Shown piece by piece: positions 49,399-60,499 of a stretch of 64,000 bases of DNA (the stretch's first letter is position 1; every line of letters begins with the position of its first letter). Source of the DNA: Elephas maximus indicus (Eukaryota; Chordata; Mammalia; Proboscidea; Elephantidae); contig NC_064842.1 in NCBI RefSeq assembly GCF_024166365.1, positions 20,679,001 to 20,743,000 on the forward strand, written 5' to 3'. Below the pieces are notes generated by a model. It was not told the origin of the DNA. It did not search any database and was given only the letters and a program-made list of their open reading frames with translations. A program made the translations under genes and the position numbers.

Positions 49399-49404
49399 TT
49401 TATT
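49399..49404 (-). terminator. SDCCAG8: SDCCAG8 candidate poly(A) signal
   Basis: TTTATT on the plus strand reads AATAAA on the minus strand, about 265 bases past the SDCCAG8 stop. That spacing gives a 3'UTR of roughly 290 bases, close to what I remember for the human last exon. It lies inside the AKT3 alternative intron. Confidence 0.65.
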
Positions 49405-49667
49405 GAAACTCGTATGTGCAACAGCATATAAATGGGCAGAGTTTAAAGCATAATAGACTGCAAATCATTTCTGAAAACATACACCAGGAGATAGGTCTTC
49501 TCATTGAACATCAAACTTCAGACCCAGCCCTTCCAGACGCTCAGCATCCAGCACCACTGCCATCTGAGGCGCGTCACGCTGGAAAGGTCGTGGTGGATTG
49601 TGGCGTATTAAAAGCAGATGACTGTAAATCTCTCTGTACATGATTGACTTCACTCTGTTTCATCCAG

Positions 49668-49735
49668 GTCAGCAATCAGATTGAGGCATGCTGGGTAACT
49701 GGAAAAAAATTATAATAAAAAGTAAGTTTAAATAT
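49668..49735 (+). CDS. AKT3: AKT3 alternative last exon (isoform-2 type), reading frame cut short by TGA
   Basis: An acceptor ttcactctgtttcatccAG is followed by an exon that, joined to the base left by the 34788-34890 exon, reads Cys-Gln-Gln-Ser-Asp and then TGA at 49682-49684. From memory, the human short AKT3 isoform (465 residues) ends CQQSDCGMLGNWKK. Here the second Cys codon position is TGA, and the bases after it still read GMLGNWKK. The C-terminus would be CQQSD, about 456 residues in total, lacking the hydrophobic motif as the human isoform does. A poly(A) signal AATAAA lies at 49714-49719, so the exon is probably about 65-70 bp; the 3' end is estimated. The exon skips the canonical terminal exon 5.5 kb upstream and overlaps the SDCCAG8 last exon on the other strand. 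Whether it is used in this species cannot be seen from DNA. Confidence 0.75.
49669..49698 (-). CDS. SDCCAG8: SDCCAG8 last coding exon (final nine residues and stop)
   Basis: On the minus strand a pyrimidine-rich acceptor (attttttttccAG) is followed by TTACCC... encoding LPSMPQSDC and TGA (stop at 49669-49671). This is the C-terminus of SDCCAG8 (NPHP10/CCCAP), a coiled-coil protein of the centrosome, centriolar satellites and ciliary base. It joins in phase 0 to the exon at 61606-61732 to give ...LRSQ-LPSMPQSDC, which agrees with the human ending I recall. The exon continues as 3'UTR toward lower coordinates, with AATAAA on the minus strand at 49399-49404. The whole coding part lies inside the alternative AKT3 last exon on the opposite strand. 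It is too short to find as an ORF; the call rests on the splice signals and on the match to the upstream exon. Confidence 0.9.
   Translation of the reverse strand, partial: LPSMPQSDC
49714..49719 (+). terminator. AKT3: Poly(A) signal of the AKT3 alternative last exon
   Basis: AATAAA 46 bases into the alternative exon, in an A-rich run. On the other strand the same bases are part of the pyrimidine tract in front of the SDCCAG8 last exon acceptor. Confidence 0.6.
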
Positions 49736-50888
49736 ATCTTCGTCAATGTGACTTGTCTTCTCATTTACTGGTGTAGTCACCTCTTACCACTTCAGTTTTT
49801 GGAGAAAAAATTTCTGTTGCTAAAAATGTGGAAACTATGTAAAGGTTTGTGCCTCATCTTGACCACAGATCAGAGCCCTTGTCACATATTAGTAATAATG
49901 ATTTTAATGCTTTAAATCTGAAAACAACCTGTATTCCAGGCATTTTTTGTGCCTTTTAAATAAGGACAGTATGGTGTTAGGACATGGCCAGAGAGCCGTG
50001 TTTTCCCTGTCCGGGAACAGAGAGGCTCATTTATGCCAGAATCTCTTTACCGGACATTGATTCAGCCATGCAGTGGGTGAAGCTGGAACAAAAACAGACA
50101 TGGGCCGTGTGCCTCTGGAAGTCCCTGGTGTGACCTGCAAATCTTTAGCTGTAAAACAATTTGTTGTAACATATATAAAGGTATTTTTTATGCAAAACCC
50201 TGTTTGCTGGGAGAGGGGATTTGGTGTACATGATCTCTTAGTTATGTTTAAAAACTAGGTCATAAAAATTGGGCCAGGGAAGGGGGATCATAATTTAGGG
50301 TAGTAGTATGTTACCTGCTGCTGCGGATGTGGCTATTCAGATTAGTTTTTACCACGACAGAAGTCATGTTAGCAACCATTGGAACTAGTTATACTCTACA
50401 TAACAGTTAACTGAGTGCCTGTCATGTAGTGCATGGAAATGTAAGTAAGATAGAGTCCTTGCCCTCTGGGAGTGGAGAGGGGAGCTCAGATGACTTTGAT
50501 CAAACCCCATTCTCACTTAACAGGTCAGAGTGCGGTGTAGGATCGAAGGGCAAACCTGGTCTCCGTCAGCTGGGGATCATGTTCAAGAAGTGGGCTGGCA
50601 CTCCCCAACCCCATTTCCTAAACTAGAATCACAGGACGACTCTTGTCTTCCCAGAGTAAGCCACGATTACTTGGGGATTTCCAAGAGAACAATGAATGAA
50701 ACCAAGAGATTTAGAATTCATGCCAGAGAAATACATGAAAACCAATCTGTTGCCTTCAAAAAAAAAAGAAAAGGTAATATTTAAATACCTTCTAGTGCAT
50801 GCGACACTCATCATGACTTTTTCATGACTCAGCCTGTAGGAGGATGGTTTCACACAGGGTAATTAGAATATGTGTACAGCCCCATCTC

Positions 50889-51091
50889 AAGGAGCCCTAG
50901 TGGCACAGTGGTTAAAAGCACTCAGCTGCTGACCAAAAAGGTCTGTGGTTTGAACCCACCAGCAGCTTAGAAGGAGAAAAGTGGCAATCTGCTTCTGTAA
51001 AGATTATAGCCTTGGAAACCCTGTGGGGCAGTTCTACTCTGTCCTGTAGGGTTGTTATGAGCTGGAATCAACTTGATGGCGGTTTGGTTTC
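50889..51091 (+). repeat. AfroSINE (long form)
   Basis: Head ggagccctagtggcacagtg, middle gcaatctgcttctgtaaaga, tail gagctggaatcaacttgatg. Short flanks CCATCT on both sides may be the target duplication. Confidence 0.92.
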
Positions 51092-51149
51092 AGTTCCATC
51101 TAGCACTGAACTAAGGTAGGGGCTAGAGCAAAAGGGCACGCTCCCTCGT

Positions 51150-51735
51150 GAGTGAATATGTGCTGGGGAGATGGGTGGACGAATGAATGTGTGATGTGTG
51201 CTGGGGAGATGGTGGACGAGTGAATGTGGTATGACGTGTGCTGGGGAGATGGGTGGATGAGTGGACGTGTGGTGTGACGTATGCTGGGGAGATGATGGAC
51301 GAGAGGACATGTGGTGTGACCTGTGCTGGGGAGGTGGTATATGAGTGACTGTGCTGTGACGTTTGCTGGGGAGATGGTGGACGAGTGACTGGTGTCACGT
51401 GTGCTGGGGAGATGGTGGACAAGTAAATATGTGGTATGACGTGTGCTGGGGGGATGGTGGAGAACTGAATATGTGGTGTGACGTGCTGGGGAAATGGACG
51501 AGTGGATGTGTGATGTGTGACGTGTGCTGGGGAGATGGTGGATGAGTGACTGTGGTGTGACTTGTGCTGGGGAAATGGTGGACAAGTAGATGTGTGATGT
51601 GAGGTGTGTGCTGGGGAGATGGTGGACAAGTGGTGTGACGTGTGCTGGGTAGATGGTGGATGAGTGACTGTGGTGTGATGTGTGCTGGGGAAATGGACGA
51701 GTGAATGTGTGGTGTGACCTGTGCTGGGGAGATGG
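51150..51735. repeat. Minisatellite, about 15 units of 36-46 bp
   Basis: Units are built on gtgctggggagatggtgga + cgagtgaatgtgtggtg + tgac, with gctgggg recurring roughly every 40 bases from 51162 to 51724. Units vary in length (some lack gtggtg or have gaaatgg for gagatgg). Long open frames on both strands here are caused by the repeat and have no coding evidence. Confidence 0.9.
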
Positions 51736-52554
51736 CTGGATCCTCTCTCTTCCTTCGCACCCACAGGGGCCTTCTGTTCTCTGGGCCCTTCCTCGCCAGC
51801 TGCAGGGAGTCTGCTCTGGAGCCCTGCCACTGCAGAAGGGGTGCCCTCTATCCTCAGTAGAATACACCCGGCCCAGAGGCTGCCAACTCGATTTTACCAT
51901 CAAACACAGCATCTCTACCTAGAGCATATTAGCCTTTCCGTCTTGACCCAACTGACGCAGTTCAGTTCTGTCAAATGACTGGTTTCAGTGATGCCCTACC
52001 TCGCTCCCCGGGTTGGCCAAGTAAGGACAGCTACCTGGTGGCTGGTGCTCTGGAAACCCAGTCTTACTTTTTCACCTTACAAATTCAAAGATGTCTTTGG
52101 ATACAAGCATAAACCACAACAGGCAAATTTCAAAAAAAAAAAAATTAAACTTTTGATAGAAAACACATCCATCCACGCACGATACAAAATATTTCTAAAG
52201 ACCTGAAGTACAAGTAAAATGTAGTTTTGTTTTTAACTAAGCTCCAGGAAAACTGGCATTTCTCATAGTCTTGCAGTGCCTGAGGGATCCAGGGCCATCT
52301 AGTAATTTATCAGTGTGCGATCCTTTCCCTGGGGACACCAGGCTCTGCTGAAGCTGTGACCTCTCCTTCTGCGGATCCACGTGAGAGGGACACAGGTGTG
52401 GGCCCTCCCCATGAGCCCATGGCATTGACCTGGACTGCTCTCCTGCAGCCAGTCAGCTTTTGCTCCCTCTTCATCAGTTTTCTGTTTTATTTGGTTTTGG
52501 TGTGAAGGCTTGAATTCCTCCTCACTTTATATTGTGGTGCTTTACTGTTCATTG

Positions 52555-52615
52555 TTCGACCCCAGTGCCTGCAACTGTGCCTGGCCCATGGTAAGCACTC
52601 AGTAAGTGTGACGGA
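52555..52615. repeat. MIR/L2 scrap
   Basis: ccagtgcctgcaactgtgcc and ggtaagcactcagtaagtg are typical of ancient mammalian repeat ends. Confidence 0.45.
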
Positions 52616-52632
52616 AGAAGTCACTCTAGTAT

Positions 52633-53122
52633 GTCATTGTCATGGGTTGAATTATGTCCCCCCAAAAATATGTGTATCAAATGGGCTGGGCCATGATTCC
52701 TGGCATTGTGTGATTTTCCTATATGTTGTAAATCCTGCTTCTATGATGTTAACGAGGGAGGATGGGCGGCAGTTGTGTTAGGGAGGCAGGACTCAATCTA
52801 CAGGATTGGACTGTGTCTTGAGGCAATCTCTTGAGGTATAAAAGAAGGGAGCAGAAAGACTGGGGACCTCATACCACCAAGAAAGCAGCACCAGGAGCAC
52901 AGTGTGTCCTTTGGACCCATGGTCCCTGCACCTGAGAAGTTCTTCAACCAGGGGAAGACTGAATACAAGGACCTTTCTCCAGAGCCGACAGAAAGCCTTT
53001 CCCTGGAGCTGACGCACTGAATTTGGACTTGTAACCTATCAGACTGTGAGAGAATAAATTTCTCTTTGTTAAAGCCATCCATTTGTGGTATTTCTGTTAC
53101 AACAGCACTAGATGACTAAGAC
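52633..53122 (+). mobile_element. Solo LTR, MaLR (MLT1/MST-like) family
   Basis: 490-bp LTR beginning tgggttgaattatgtccccc and ending ttgtggtatttctgttacaa / gatgactaagaca, the typical MaLR ends. It has a TATAAAAG box (52837-52844) and AATAAA (53053-53058). No internal retroviral sequence adjoins, so it is a solo LTR. The subfamily resembles one common in elephant DNA, from memory. Confidence 0.8.
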
Positions 53123-53990
53123 AGACCTTGTTTTGTCTGCGAAATGCAGGCATGCTAAAATAATGTCACCCTCAGTTTGCTGAATCTTTAGTAAAGACCT
53201 TCTGAGTGCTTTCCGTGCTGATTCCATAGCCTGCCAGTGATAATGGACACTTCAGGTACTGTCAAAATCTAGCATTTGGCATCTGAGAAGCAATCTGCCT
53301 TTACTTCTTAGGGATGCTTATTTCCAGAACACTGTTCCAGGGTACACTGACCATGGTCTTGCTGTACAGGACTGATGAAAATGCCACATCCACAATAGCC
53401 TGTCAGAGCTGCGGTGCGAGCCCTCAGCCACCATCTTTCTGTCCTTCTGCCTTTTACGTGTGGCCAGGCCCCTTGCTGTGGCTCCAGGGTGGAGTGGCCA
53501 CATCTGCAGTTGTGTGGTGCTCTCAGATCACAAGGGGACCAGCAGGCGCCCTGGCAGCTGCTCTGGTAGAATACTGTCCACAGAGGACATAAGCACTCCC
53601 TGTCTGCAAGCCCACTATTGCTAACCCATTTTCTTTTTTCTCATTTTAATTCCTATCAGGGCACCTCCACACACCCGGACTTTTGTGCCTATAATTTATT
53701 TCTGAAGTTTGACTTTAAATTCGGAGTTTAAAAAATGAGTTGCTCTGGGTGACCTGAATTGTTCCCCAGGCAACCACACTGTGGGGTTGAGCCTTTTCTT
53801 CTTTTCTGTTTGTTCCTAAGCAGGCCTGAAAGGCGACACCCTCCCAGGATATTGCTGCCCTACCTCACCTCTATAGGAAAGCTTGCAACCTCAGGCCTGA
53901 CCTGCTGTCCCCTTGTTTGTCTGTGCATCTCCACCCTAGCCTCTTAGTAGCCCTTCCAAATGGAATATCCCCCTCCTTCTTGCTCTCTCT

Positions 53991-54193
53991 GAAAAAAAAA
54001 AAAACCAAACCAGTTGCTGTTGAATTGATTCGATTCATGGAACCCACGTGCGGTTTGCTGTATGAGGTTTTGAAAAGGCTGTGACTTTCAGAAGCAGATC
54101 ACCAGGTTTTTTTTCCATGGCACCTCTGGATGAGTTCAAACTGCCAACCTTTCAGTTAGCAGTCAAACACTTAACCGTTGGCAGTACCCAGGG
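53991..54193 (-). repeat. AfroSINE (long form)
   Basis: Minus copy after an A run: ccaaaccagttgctgttgaa through ttaaccgttggcagtaccc. Confidence 0.88.
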
Positions 54194-54249
54194 ATGCTGT
54201 CTTGTTCTCTGCCTTGCTCCTCTGCATCTTTTGTCTCTGTGTTGCCAGG

Positions 54250-54275
54250 TTAAAAAAAAAAAAAAAAAAAAAAAA
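54250..54275. repeat. Poly(A) run
   Basis: More than 20 consecutive A, ending aagagg. Low complexity. Confidence 0.9.
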
Positions 54276-57200
54276 GAGGTCCTGTTCCTTGTGCCTTTGG
54301 CAATAAAGCATCTATTTTTAACTAGATGGGGCAGAGCCCCTCCTCCACCTCCATCTGGAACATTCCAAAATCTTGCCCTGAGTTGACTGAGCTGCTCGGT
54401 AGCCACCAGTACCTTCTCTCTGTGGCTCTCCAGTCATGTTTTGGGAGCCAGGACTACTGCCCTGCAGTTCTCCCAGCCAGGGCCAGCTCCAGGCCACACG
54501 AGGCTGTGGCAGTTCCCCTGGGAGAATGGCAGCCACCTCACCCATTGGGATAGCTCCCACTCTGTGCAACCTTTTACCACAGCCAGTGGCCCATGGAATT
54601 TCTCTAGAAGAAATTCTTTCCCTGTCCATTTACTTCTCAGTTCAAATCACCTCATTTCTCTGGGCCTTATTTTTTCATCTCTACAAAAGAGATGTTAAAT
54701 TATTCACCTTTCAAGGCCACAGTACTCTCAGTACCGATCCTGTTGGCTTCATGATCATCATTGCTGGGCTCTGGGTAAGGTGGGGAGCTCCCCTTTAAAG
54801 GGTGCCCAGTTCTAGTAGTAATTTTTTTTCTTTACCAGAAACCAATTGATATGGAAGCCAAAAAATGAACCTGACGTGGTACAGAGCTAAGATTTACATG
54901 CAGGCAACCTGACCTCAAAGTCCAGGGTCTTAATGCCCATTCTGACCAGATGAATGAGAGAGCACCTAAGCAGCCAGATTTGATCTTTGTGGAATTAAGT
55001 AGAGGTCAGATTTGGAAAGTAACCTGGAATAAACAAGCCAAGTGAACTATGTAGTCACTGATTTGTTTCAGAGAAAGGTGCCCCAACCAATTATCCTGTG
55101 AGACTTTGTGAAAATGAGGCCTTAAGTGTGGACGCTCAACTGTGAGAAGGCAGCCTTCTCAACCAGCCCTCCAGGCCCAAGCCAGCTGCCGTCTGTGGGT
55201 GTAGCTCTGCCTTTCTTCCTCCCACACAAGTGACAGACACTCCGGCGGGGCTCCCTGCCCTCCCTCTGGCTCGGGGTAGCCTCAGTGCCTCTCTGGGAAT
55301 CTGCCTGTTGCCAGCTGCAAAGCGGGGCAGGAGTTCATGGCAAGGTCACCACACACCCAGCAATTCATTCTTCCTCCTAACTGCCAGGCCAGACTCTGAC
55401 AATGGGAGCTCTGCACAGAGTTCAAAGCCTGGTTTCCCTGGACCAGGGGGCCTGGCTGGGCTGTCTGGGGATCCCGAAAAGCAACAGAACTGTGGAAGCT
55501 GCGGAATTAAAAGGCAGGCACAGGAAAGGCTGCAGGCAGGCAAGAAGCTAGAAGAGGATGATTCTTCGGGTCTCAGTAAAATAGCATCTCAGCTGGACAG
55601 GGGACTCTCCACCCAGGGGGACAGCACCCCACCACACACAGGAGGAAATGCCAGCACCGGGCCTGCCCTTTGCCGCGCCTTCTCGTCTTCCCAGAGCGCA
55701 GGCAGTGTTCCTTCTGCAACTCGGGGAAACCCAAGTTAGTAGTCCTCCAGCGTTCTGGAGTCACACAAGTCACAATGGTGTCCCCTGCACACCGGCAGGT
55801 GTCTGTGTTTCATGTGGGCCATGTTTCCATGGTAAATAGATTTTAAGAATTCCCAAAGGACAGACAGTGTCACCAACAGCACAGAGCAGAGCCTCTGGCT
55901 GCCTCGTGTTTGAAAGTGTTAAAAATAAAGACAACATTGACATTTGGGGTTGTAATGTGACGGAATTACAGTCTTTTAAAGGCAAGAACCACTTATCTAC
56001 ACTACATGTAATATTCAGTGTTTTGTTCACTTGTCTAATTGGATTAAAATATTTAGCTCCCTTTAAAATCTTGATTGTGAATTTATATAGCAAAATGTAA
56101 TGTCTGACTTCGGAAGCAATGAGTGGAGCGAATGTATCTGAAGCAATATAAAATTCAATTTATTTTTCTTCCGTGATTCTTGTTCTGAGATTATTCAGTC
56201 TTGGACAAAATGAACTGTTAAAGGAAGAGCAAGTTTGGCTTAAATGAAGCCCTCAGTGCTTTTCAATATTAATTATGCACAAAGCCCTCCTTTGAAAAAA
56301 AAAAGACCAACTTAAACTGCTGTTTGAGTTGTATGGGGAAGTTTCTCTGAGGGTCGTTAGAAACGCGGTTCCAGGGGTCTTATGTCATTCTGCAGAAACA
56401 CTCCAGCAGCAGGGAGTTAATGACATTTTAGCTGCATATGTTCAAGTTTATTTAAAAAAATATGCAAGTCACTTTGGTTGACAGTGTCTTGTACACAGTT
56501 TTGAAAGAATCAGGGCAAACTTTAACAGAGTCAGTTTTTATTTGAAAAATATTTTCTGGGAATGTATCAGTGTTTATTTTTGAGACTGACAATTCCGGTG
56601 AAAATCAGGATAAAAACAAAAAAACAACAATTTGGTTGAAATAAAATTGTTTGTTTTCCTCTATTTAGAATTCTTTCCAAAAAATCTTGGTTCAGGAGGA
56701 GGCTTTTTAATTTATTTTATTCAGTGTATTTGCTGTTCTATTCAAGCACCATCTGTCTTGCAGGTAGCTAACTTTGGGGAAGCTCCTAAGTCAGCTGGGC
56801 AAAGAACCCAGGGCTCTGGCAGGGACCACACAGCAAACTAGGCAAACACCTCTATGTCCTGACGTGGTGGGCCGCAGCCACTCATTCTTGCTCTTCCCGA
56901 GCCTGTGCACCCTCACTTGAGCTGCCAGACTCCCACTGCCTCCTTCCTCCTTTTGCTCCAGGTCACCCACTGGCCTTTCCTCCCTAGATCACTGTCTGTG
57001 TCTCTGCTTCTTGTGCTTGTTTTCAGCTCTATTCTCTGAGTCTTTTGGTGTAATGAGATAACGTTGACAATCTTGACTATAATCACATATGGCTGCTGGA
57101 TCCATGCACAACTTTAAATCAAATTAAAAAGGAAATTCACTGCCAAGAATGCTTAAAAGTCATAGGTCCAACTGATTAACCATTGATAAGTCAGTTGCAG

Positions 57201-59659
57201 ACTCTGTTTCTGAACTGTAAAAGTGATTCATACGGAGGGGCTAATGGGGAATCGCTCCCCAGGCTGAGCACTGAGGACTGAGCCAAACGGCCTGCTCAGG
57301 GTGATGGTTGCTACACAGTGCAAACAAGTTGCAACCATATTTGTCACCAAATGCATACATAAACAAAAAAAAAAAATCATCTCAATGCTTAAGAGAATCC
57401 TCTCAGTGTACAGATAATTTGTGTCTCCCCTCCCCAGATGCCATCCTCCCCAAGAAAAGACTCTTATTGCCTCACCAGCTGGCTCCACCCTTCCTGGCCA
57501 GATGTTTGAGCCTCCGGGCTCTGGGTCACAAACCCCTGACCCTCCTACCAGCTGTCAGACCTTGCCTAACCTCCCCTGGGAGGCAAGTTCCTCGCCACCC
57601 CTCACGCCACCAAACCAGACCCCTCCTCGCTCCCTAAGAAGAGGCAAGAGTGTTAAGAGTGTTATGTTCAACCTAGCCCTCAAGCACAAAAGCTGAGGGG
57701 AGAGTGCCCATCTGGAGACGGTCACCTGACTGAAGGGGAGGTACGGAAGTGTGTTTGGGGTAGAGCTGAGTAAATGCGTTATCGTCTCTATTTCTCCTCC
57801 AAGCCATTTTATGACATTTTGAAAGCTGTTTTCTAGAAGTTTCTTTTTCCCCCAGAGTGAGGCAGATTAAAAAAACCCTGTTTTTATTCAGCCCTAAATT
57901 AAGAGCAAGCCAAAGCATAAGCCTGGAGCTTAGTGGTTAGCGCCCGAGCCATGCCCACTCGTCAGCCCACAGAGCCGGCCCCACTCTCACCAGGCTGGTT
58001 CACTGCCAGCAACGTCAATGAAGGGGAAAATGGGAACACTCGTGGCCAAAAATGCCACCGTGGCATAGTTACGCTTATGAGTATCTCCCTCTGCCAGACA
58101 TGTTGCAGAATTTAGGCAGAAGCAATTTAGAATAATAAAGCCTTCTAAATAGGCTAGACACTTCCTGTCAGAGGCGCAGACTAGCCCCGAGCCCTACCAT
58201 TAGTCCTCGGGGTTAAGGCAGCAGGCTTAGCTCCCAGGAGAGGACTGGAGGGAAGTGACTCAGCTTCAGAGCAGCTGCCCAGGCCAGCCAGAAAGTATCC
58301 ATTCTCTTTTGAGCATTGGGTGGCCAGAGATTTTCTAGAATTTGACATGCAAAATTGAGTTATTAAGCCTAATTCATCCAGGCTAAGAAATTAGGAGGCT
58401 TTAGCTAAACCAGCCCTAAACCAGAGAAGACGGCAGCTCCAAAAGCCGGATGCCCAAGAGCTGTACCCACAGGACAATCCCCAGAAAAGCAGTCGGTGCT
58501 GCTTGTCAGCCTGGAACCCTCAGGAGGCAATGAACTCCCAGATACCTGCTCAGTGTCAGGCAGTTGCCACATTCAACTCAAGGGCTGATTTGAAGGTTAA
58601 CTGACAATTCAAGTTTGTTCAGTGGGAAAATGCATCCCGGGGGAGGCCCGGGCACATGACAGCCCGAGTAGAGTCTAATGCAGCATTCGCGTGGAGAGAA
58701 GAGGCTTTGGGTTCAGACGCTCAGCAGAGAGCTGCAAACCTGGATCCCTACCTCTTCTTTGGACACTAGTGTTTGCTACAGAAAGCCAACATTTTCTCTA
58801 CCAAGTTTCTTTTGTCATCTTCATACGAAAATAACTCCAAATGTAATATTTGGATCTGAAGGTCCCTTTAGAGATGAGCCAGGTGGGCCAGCATCAAACA
58901 GCACAGGATGGTCAGACCGCTTCTGTCACTTCAGGCAAGGGAAGAAAGACTCGCTAGTTTTTCTGAGGATTTTTAAAATTTTTTTTCTTTTTTCAATGCA
59001 TTTTTGTGCAAATTTTGCAATTCATTTGGCAATTACCAGATTTTTAAAGCCCTGGAAGAGGTTTCTCGGCATTGATGGTCCATGTGAAGGAGGATCTGAG
59101 TGTGATGTAAAGCAGGCGGATGGAGAGTGAGAAGGCAAACCCCACACTGCAGTGATCTAGCGCAGAATGGGGGGGAGACGCCCCACAATACTAGCTCTGA
59201 GGGAAGTCGTGGCTCCTGGAGGCCCAAAGGTGTGCTCATGCCATGAGTAACAGTCCCTACAGTCGTGACAGAGGCTAGCACCTGCCTGGAGCCCCAGTGA
59301 CCCCAATGGCCCTAACCTTTGGCTGACCAGGACTAACGCTGGCTCACCTGGGGCCCTCCCACAGGACTGCCAGTGCGGCTTGGGTTCTGACCTAAGCCGG
59401 ACCCTCACAGGTGGAAGAGAGGACAGAATGCCTGAAGGCATCTAAGAAGTGGGGGTGGGGGGGAAGGGACCAGGGAGGAGTGAGCATCTTCCTGTCACCG
59501 CTGGCTCCGCGGGGTCTCTGTCCTGTCCTGTGCTTCTCCCCCAGGACAAGTTAGAGGAGAGGAGAGAGGAAAAGAGACAATCCTGACATGCCTACTGCCT
59601 ACAAGGTGCACGAAGGCCTGCCACACATGGTGCAGCTGCACTCATTTCACACTTCCAAT

Positions 59660-59775
59660 ATCACTTGGAGTTAGGTTGGTGTAATACCCACTGTGCAGAT
59701 GTGGAAAACTCAGGCTTAGAAGAGGCGTAAGAGACTTTCCCAGGGTCTCAGAACAATGACAGAGTCTGGAATCAC
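59660..59775 (-). repeat. MIR-like ancient SINE
   Basis: cagatgtggaaaactcaggc, then gactttcccagggtctcag: inverted MIR core. Confidence 0.5.
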
Positions 59776-60499
59776 TCTCTGCTCTTTCTGGTACCAAACA
59801 CCTCAGAGGCTCTCAAATGTGAGTATCCTCCAGAATTTCCCCAGAAGCTTTTTAAAAAACGCTGACTCAGTATATGTGCGGTGGGTCCCTGGAAACTGAA
59901 TTTATTTATTCCTTTCACAAGCATCTGGGACGACTGGGGGTGCATGGTCTTTAAGCAGCATGCACTGTGCTTTTCCCTGGGGGCAGTTTCAGAACCATGG
60001 GAGGGAACAGGGCAGGTGCAGATACCAACCCCCAACTCCAGCCCTGAGCTAGTGCCTGGCACCCAGGAGGCACCCAGTTCCTATCTGTGGCATAAATGAG
60101 TACTTCTTTGCAGAGGGATTTGGTGGGCTGGGTGGGAGAAGTCAGTACTTAGAAGTTCCCCAATATCCAGTCAGTACATGGTCATTTTGAAAGAAGAATG
60201 GGACATACAATTTCTCATCATTTTCATGTCCAAATGCATTTCTCCCATTAAACATCCCAAGTACTTTCTTCATGAAGTTTGCCAGGCACTCAGGAGCACC
60301 TGGGTGCAATCCTAACTAACAGCAGCCAGCCCATGGACCTCCTCATTATCCTAACAAATTGCTTGTCGGGGCAGAAAGCACAGTCTTCCCGACAAGAATA
60401 GAGCAACTTAGCATAAAAAGCTTTAATTCTGTACTCTAAACTCACCTGGACACTGTCTTTCCTCCATTATCCCTGCTGGTGGCCCCAGATCTAACCTGA

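Noticed and set aside
49682..49684. TGA in the AKT3 alternative exon read as selenocysteine
   Set aside because: AKT3 is not a selenoprotein, and no SECIS-like element is visible downstream. A plain stop is simpler.
51150..51735. CRISPR-like array
   Set aside because: Units are contiguous and variable with no unique spacers, and the genome is mammalian: it is a minisatellite.
51100..51912. Open frames of 121-270 codons on the minus strand, rich in His/Ser/Pro/Thr
   Set aside because: They lie in the minisatellite. All frames stay open because the unit lacks stops on that strand; composition follows the repeat, and there are no splice or homology signals.
55230..55739. 169-codon plus-strand frame in a GC-rich stretch
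   Set aside because: No recognisable domain, no promoter or splice context. It lies in the SDCCAG8 intron on the opposite strand, and GC-rich DNA opens frames by chance.
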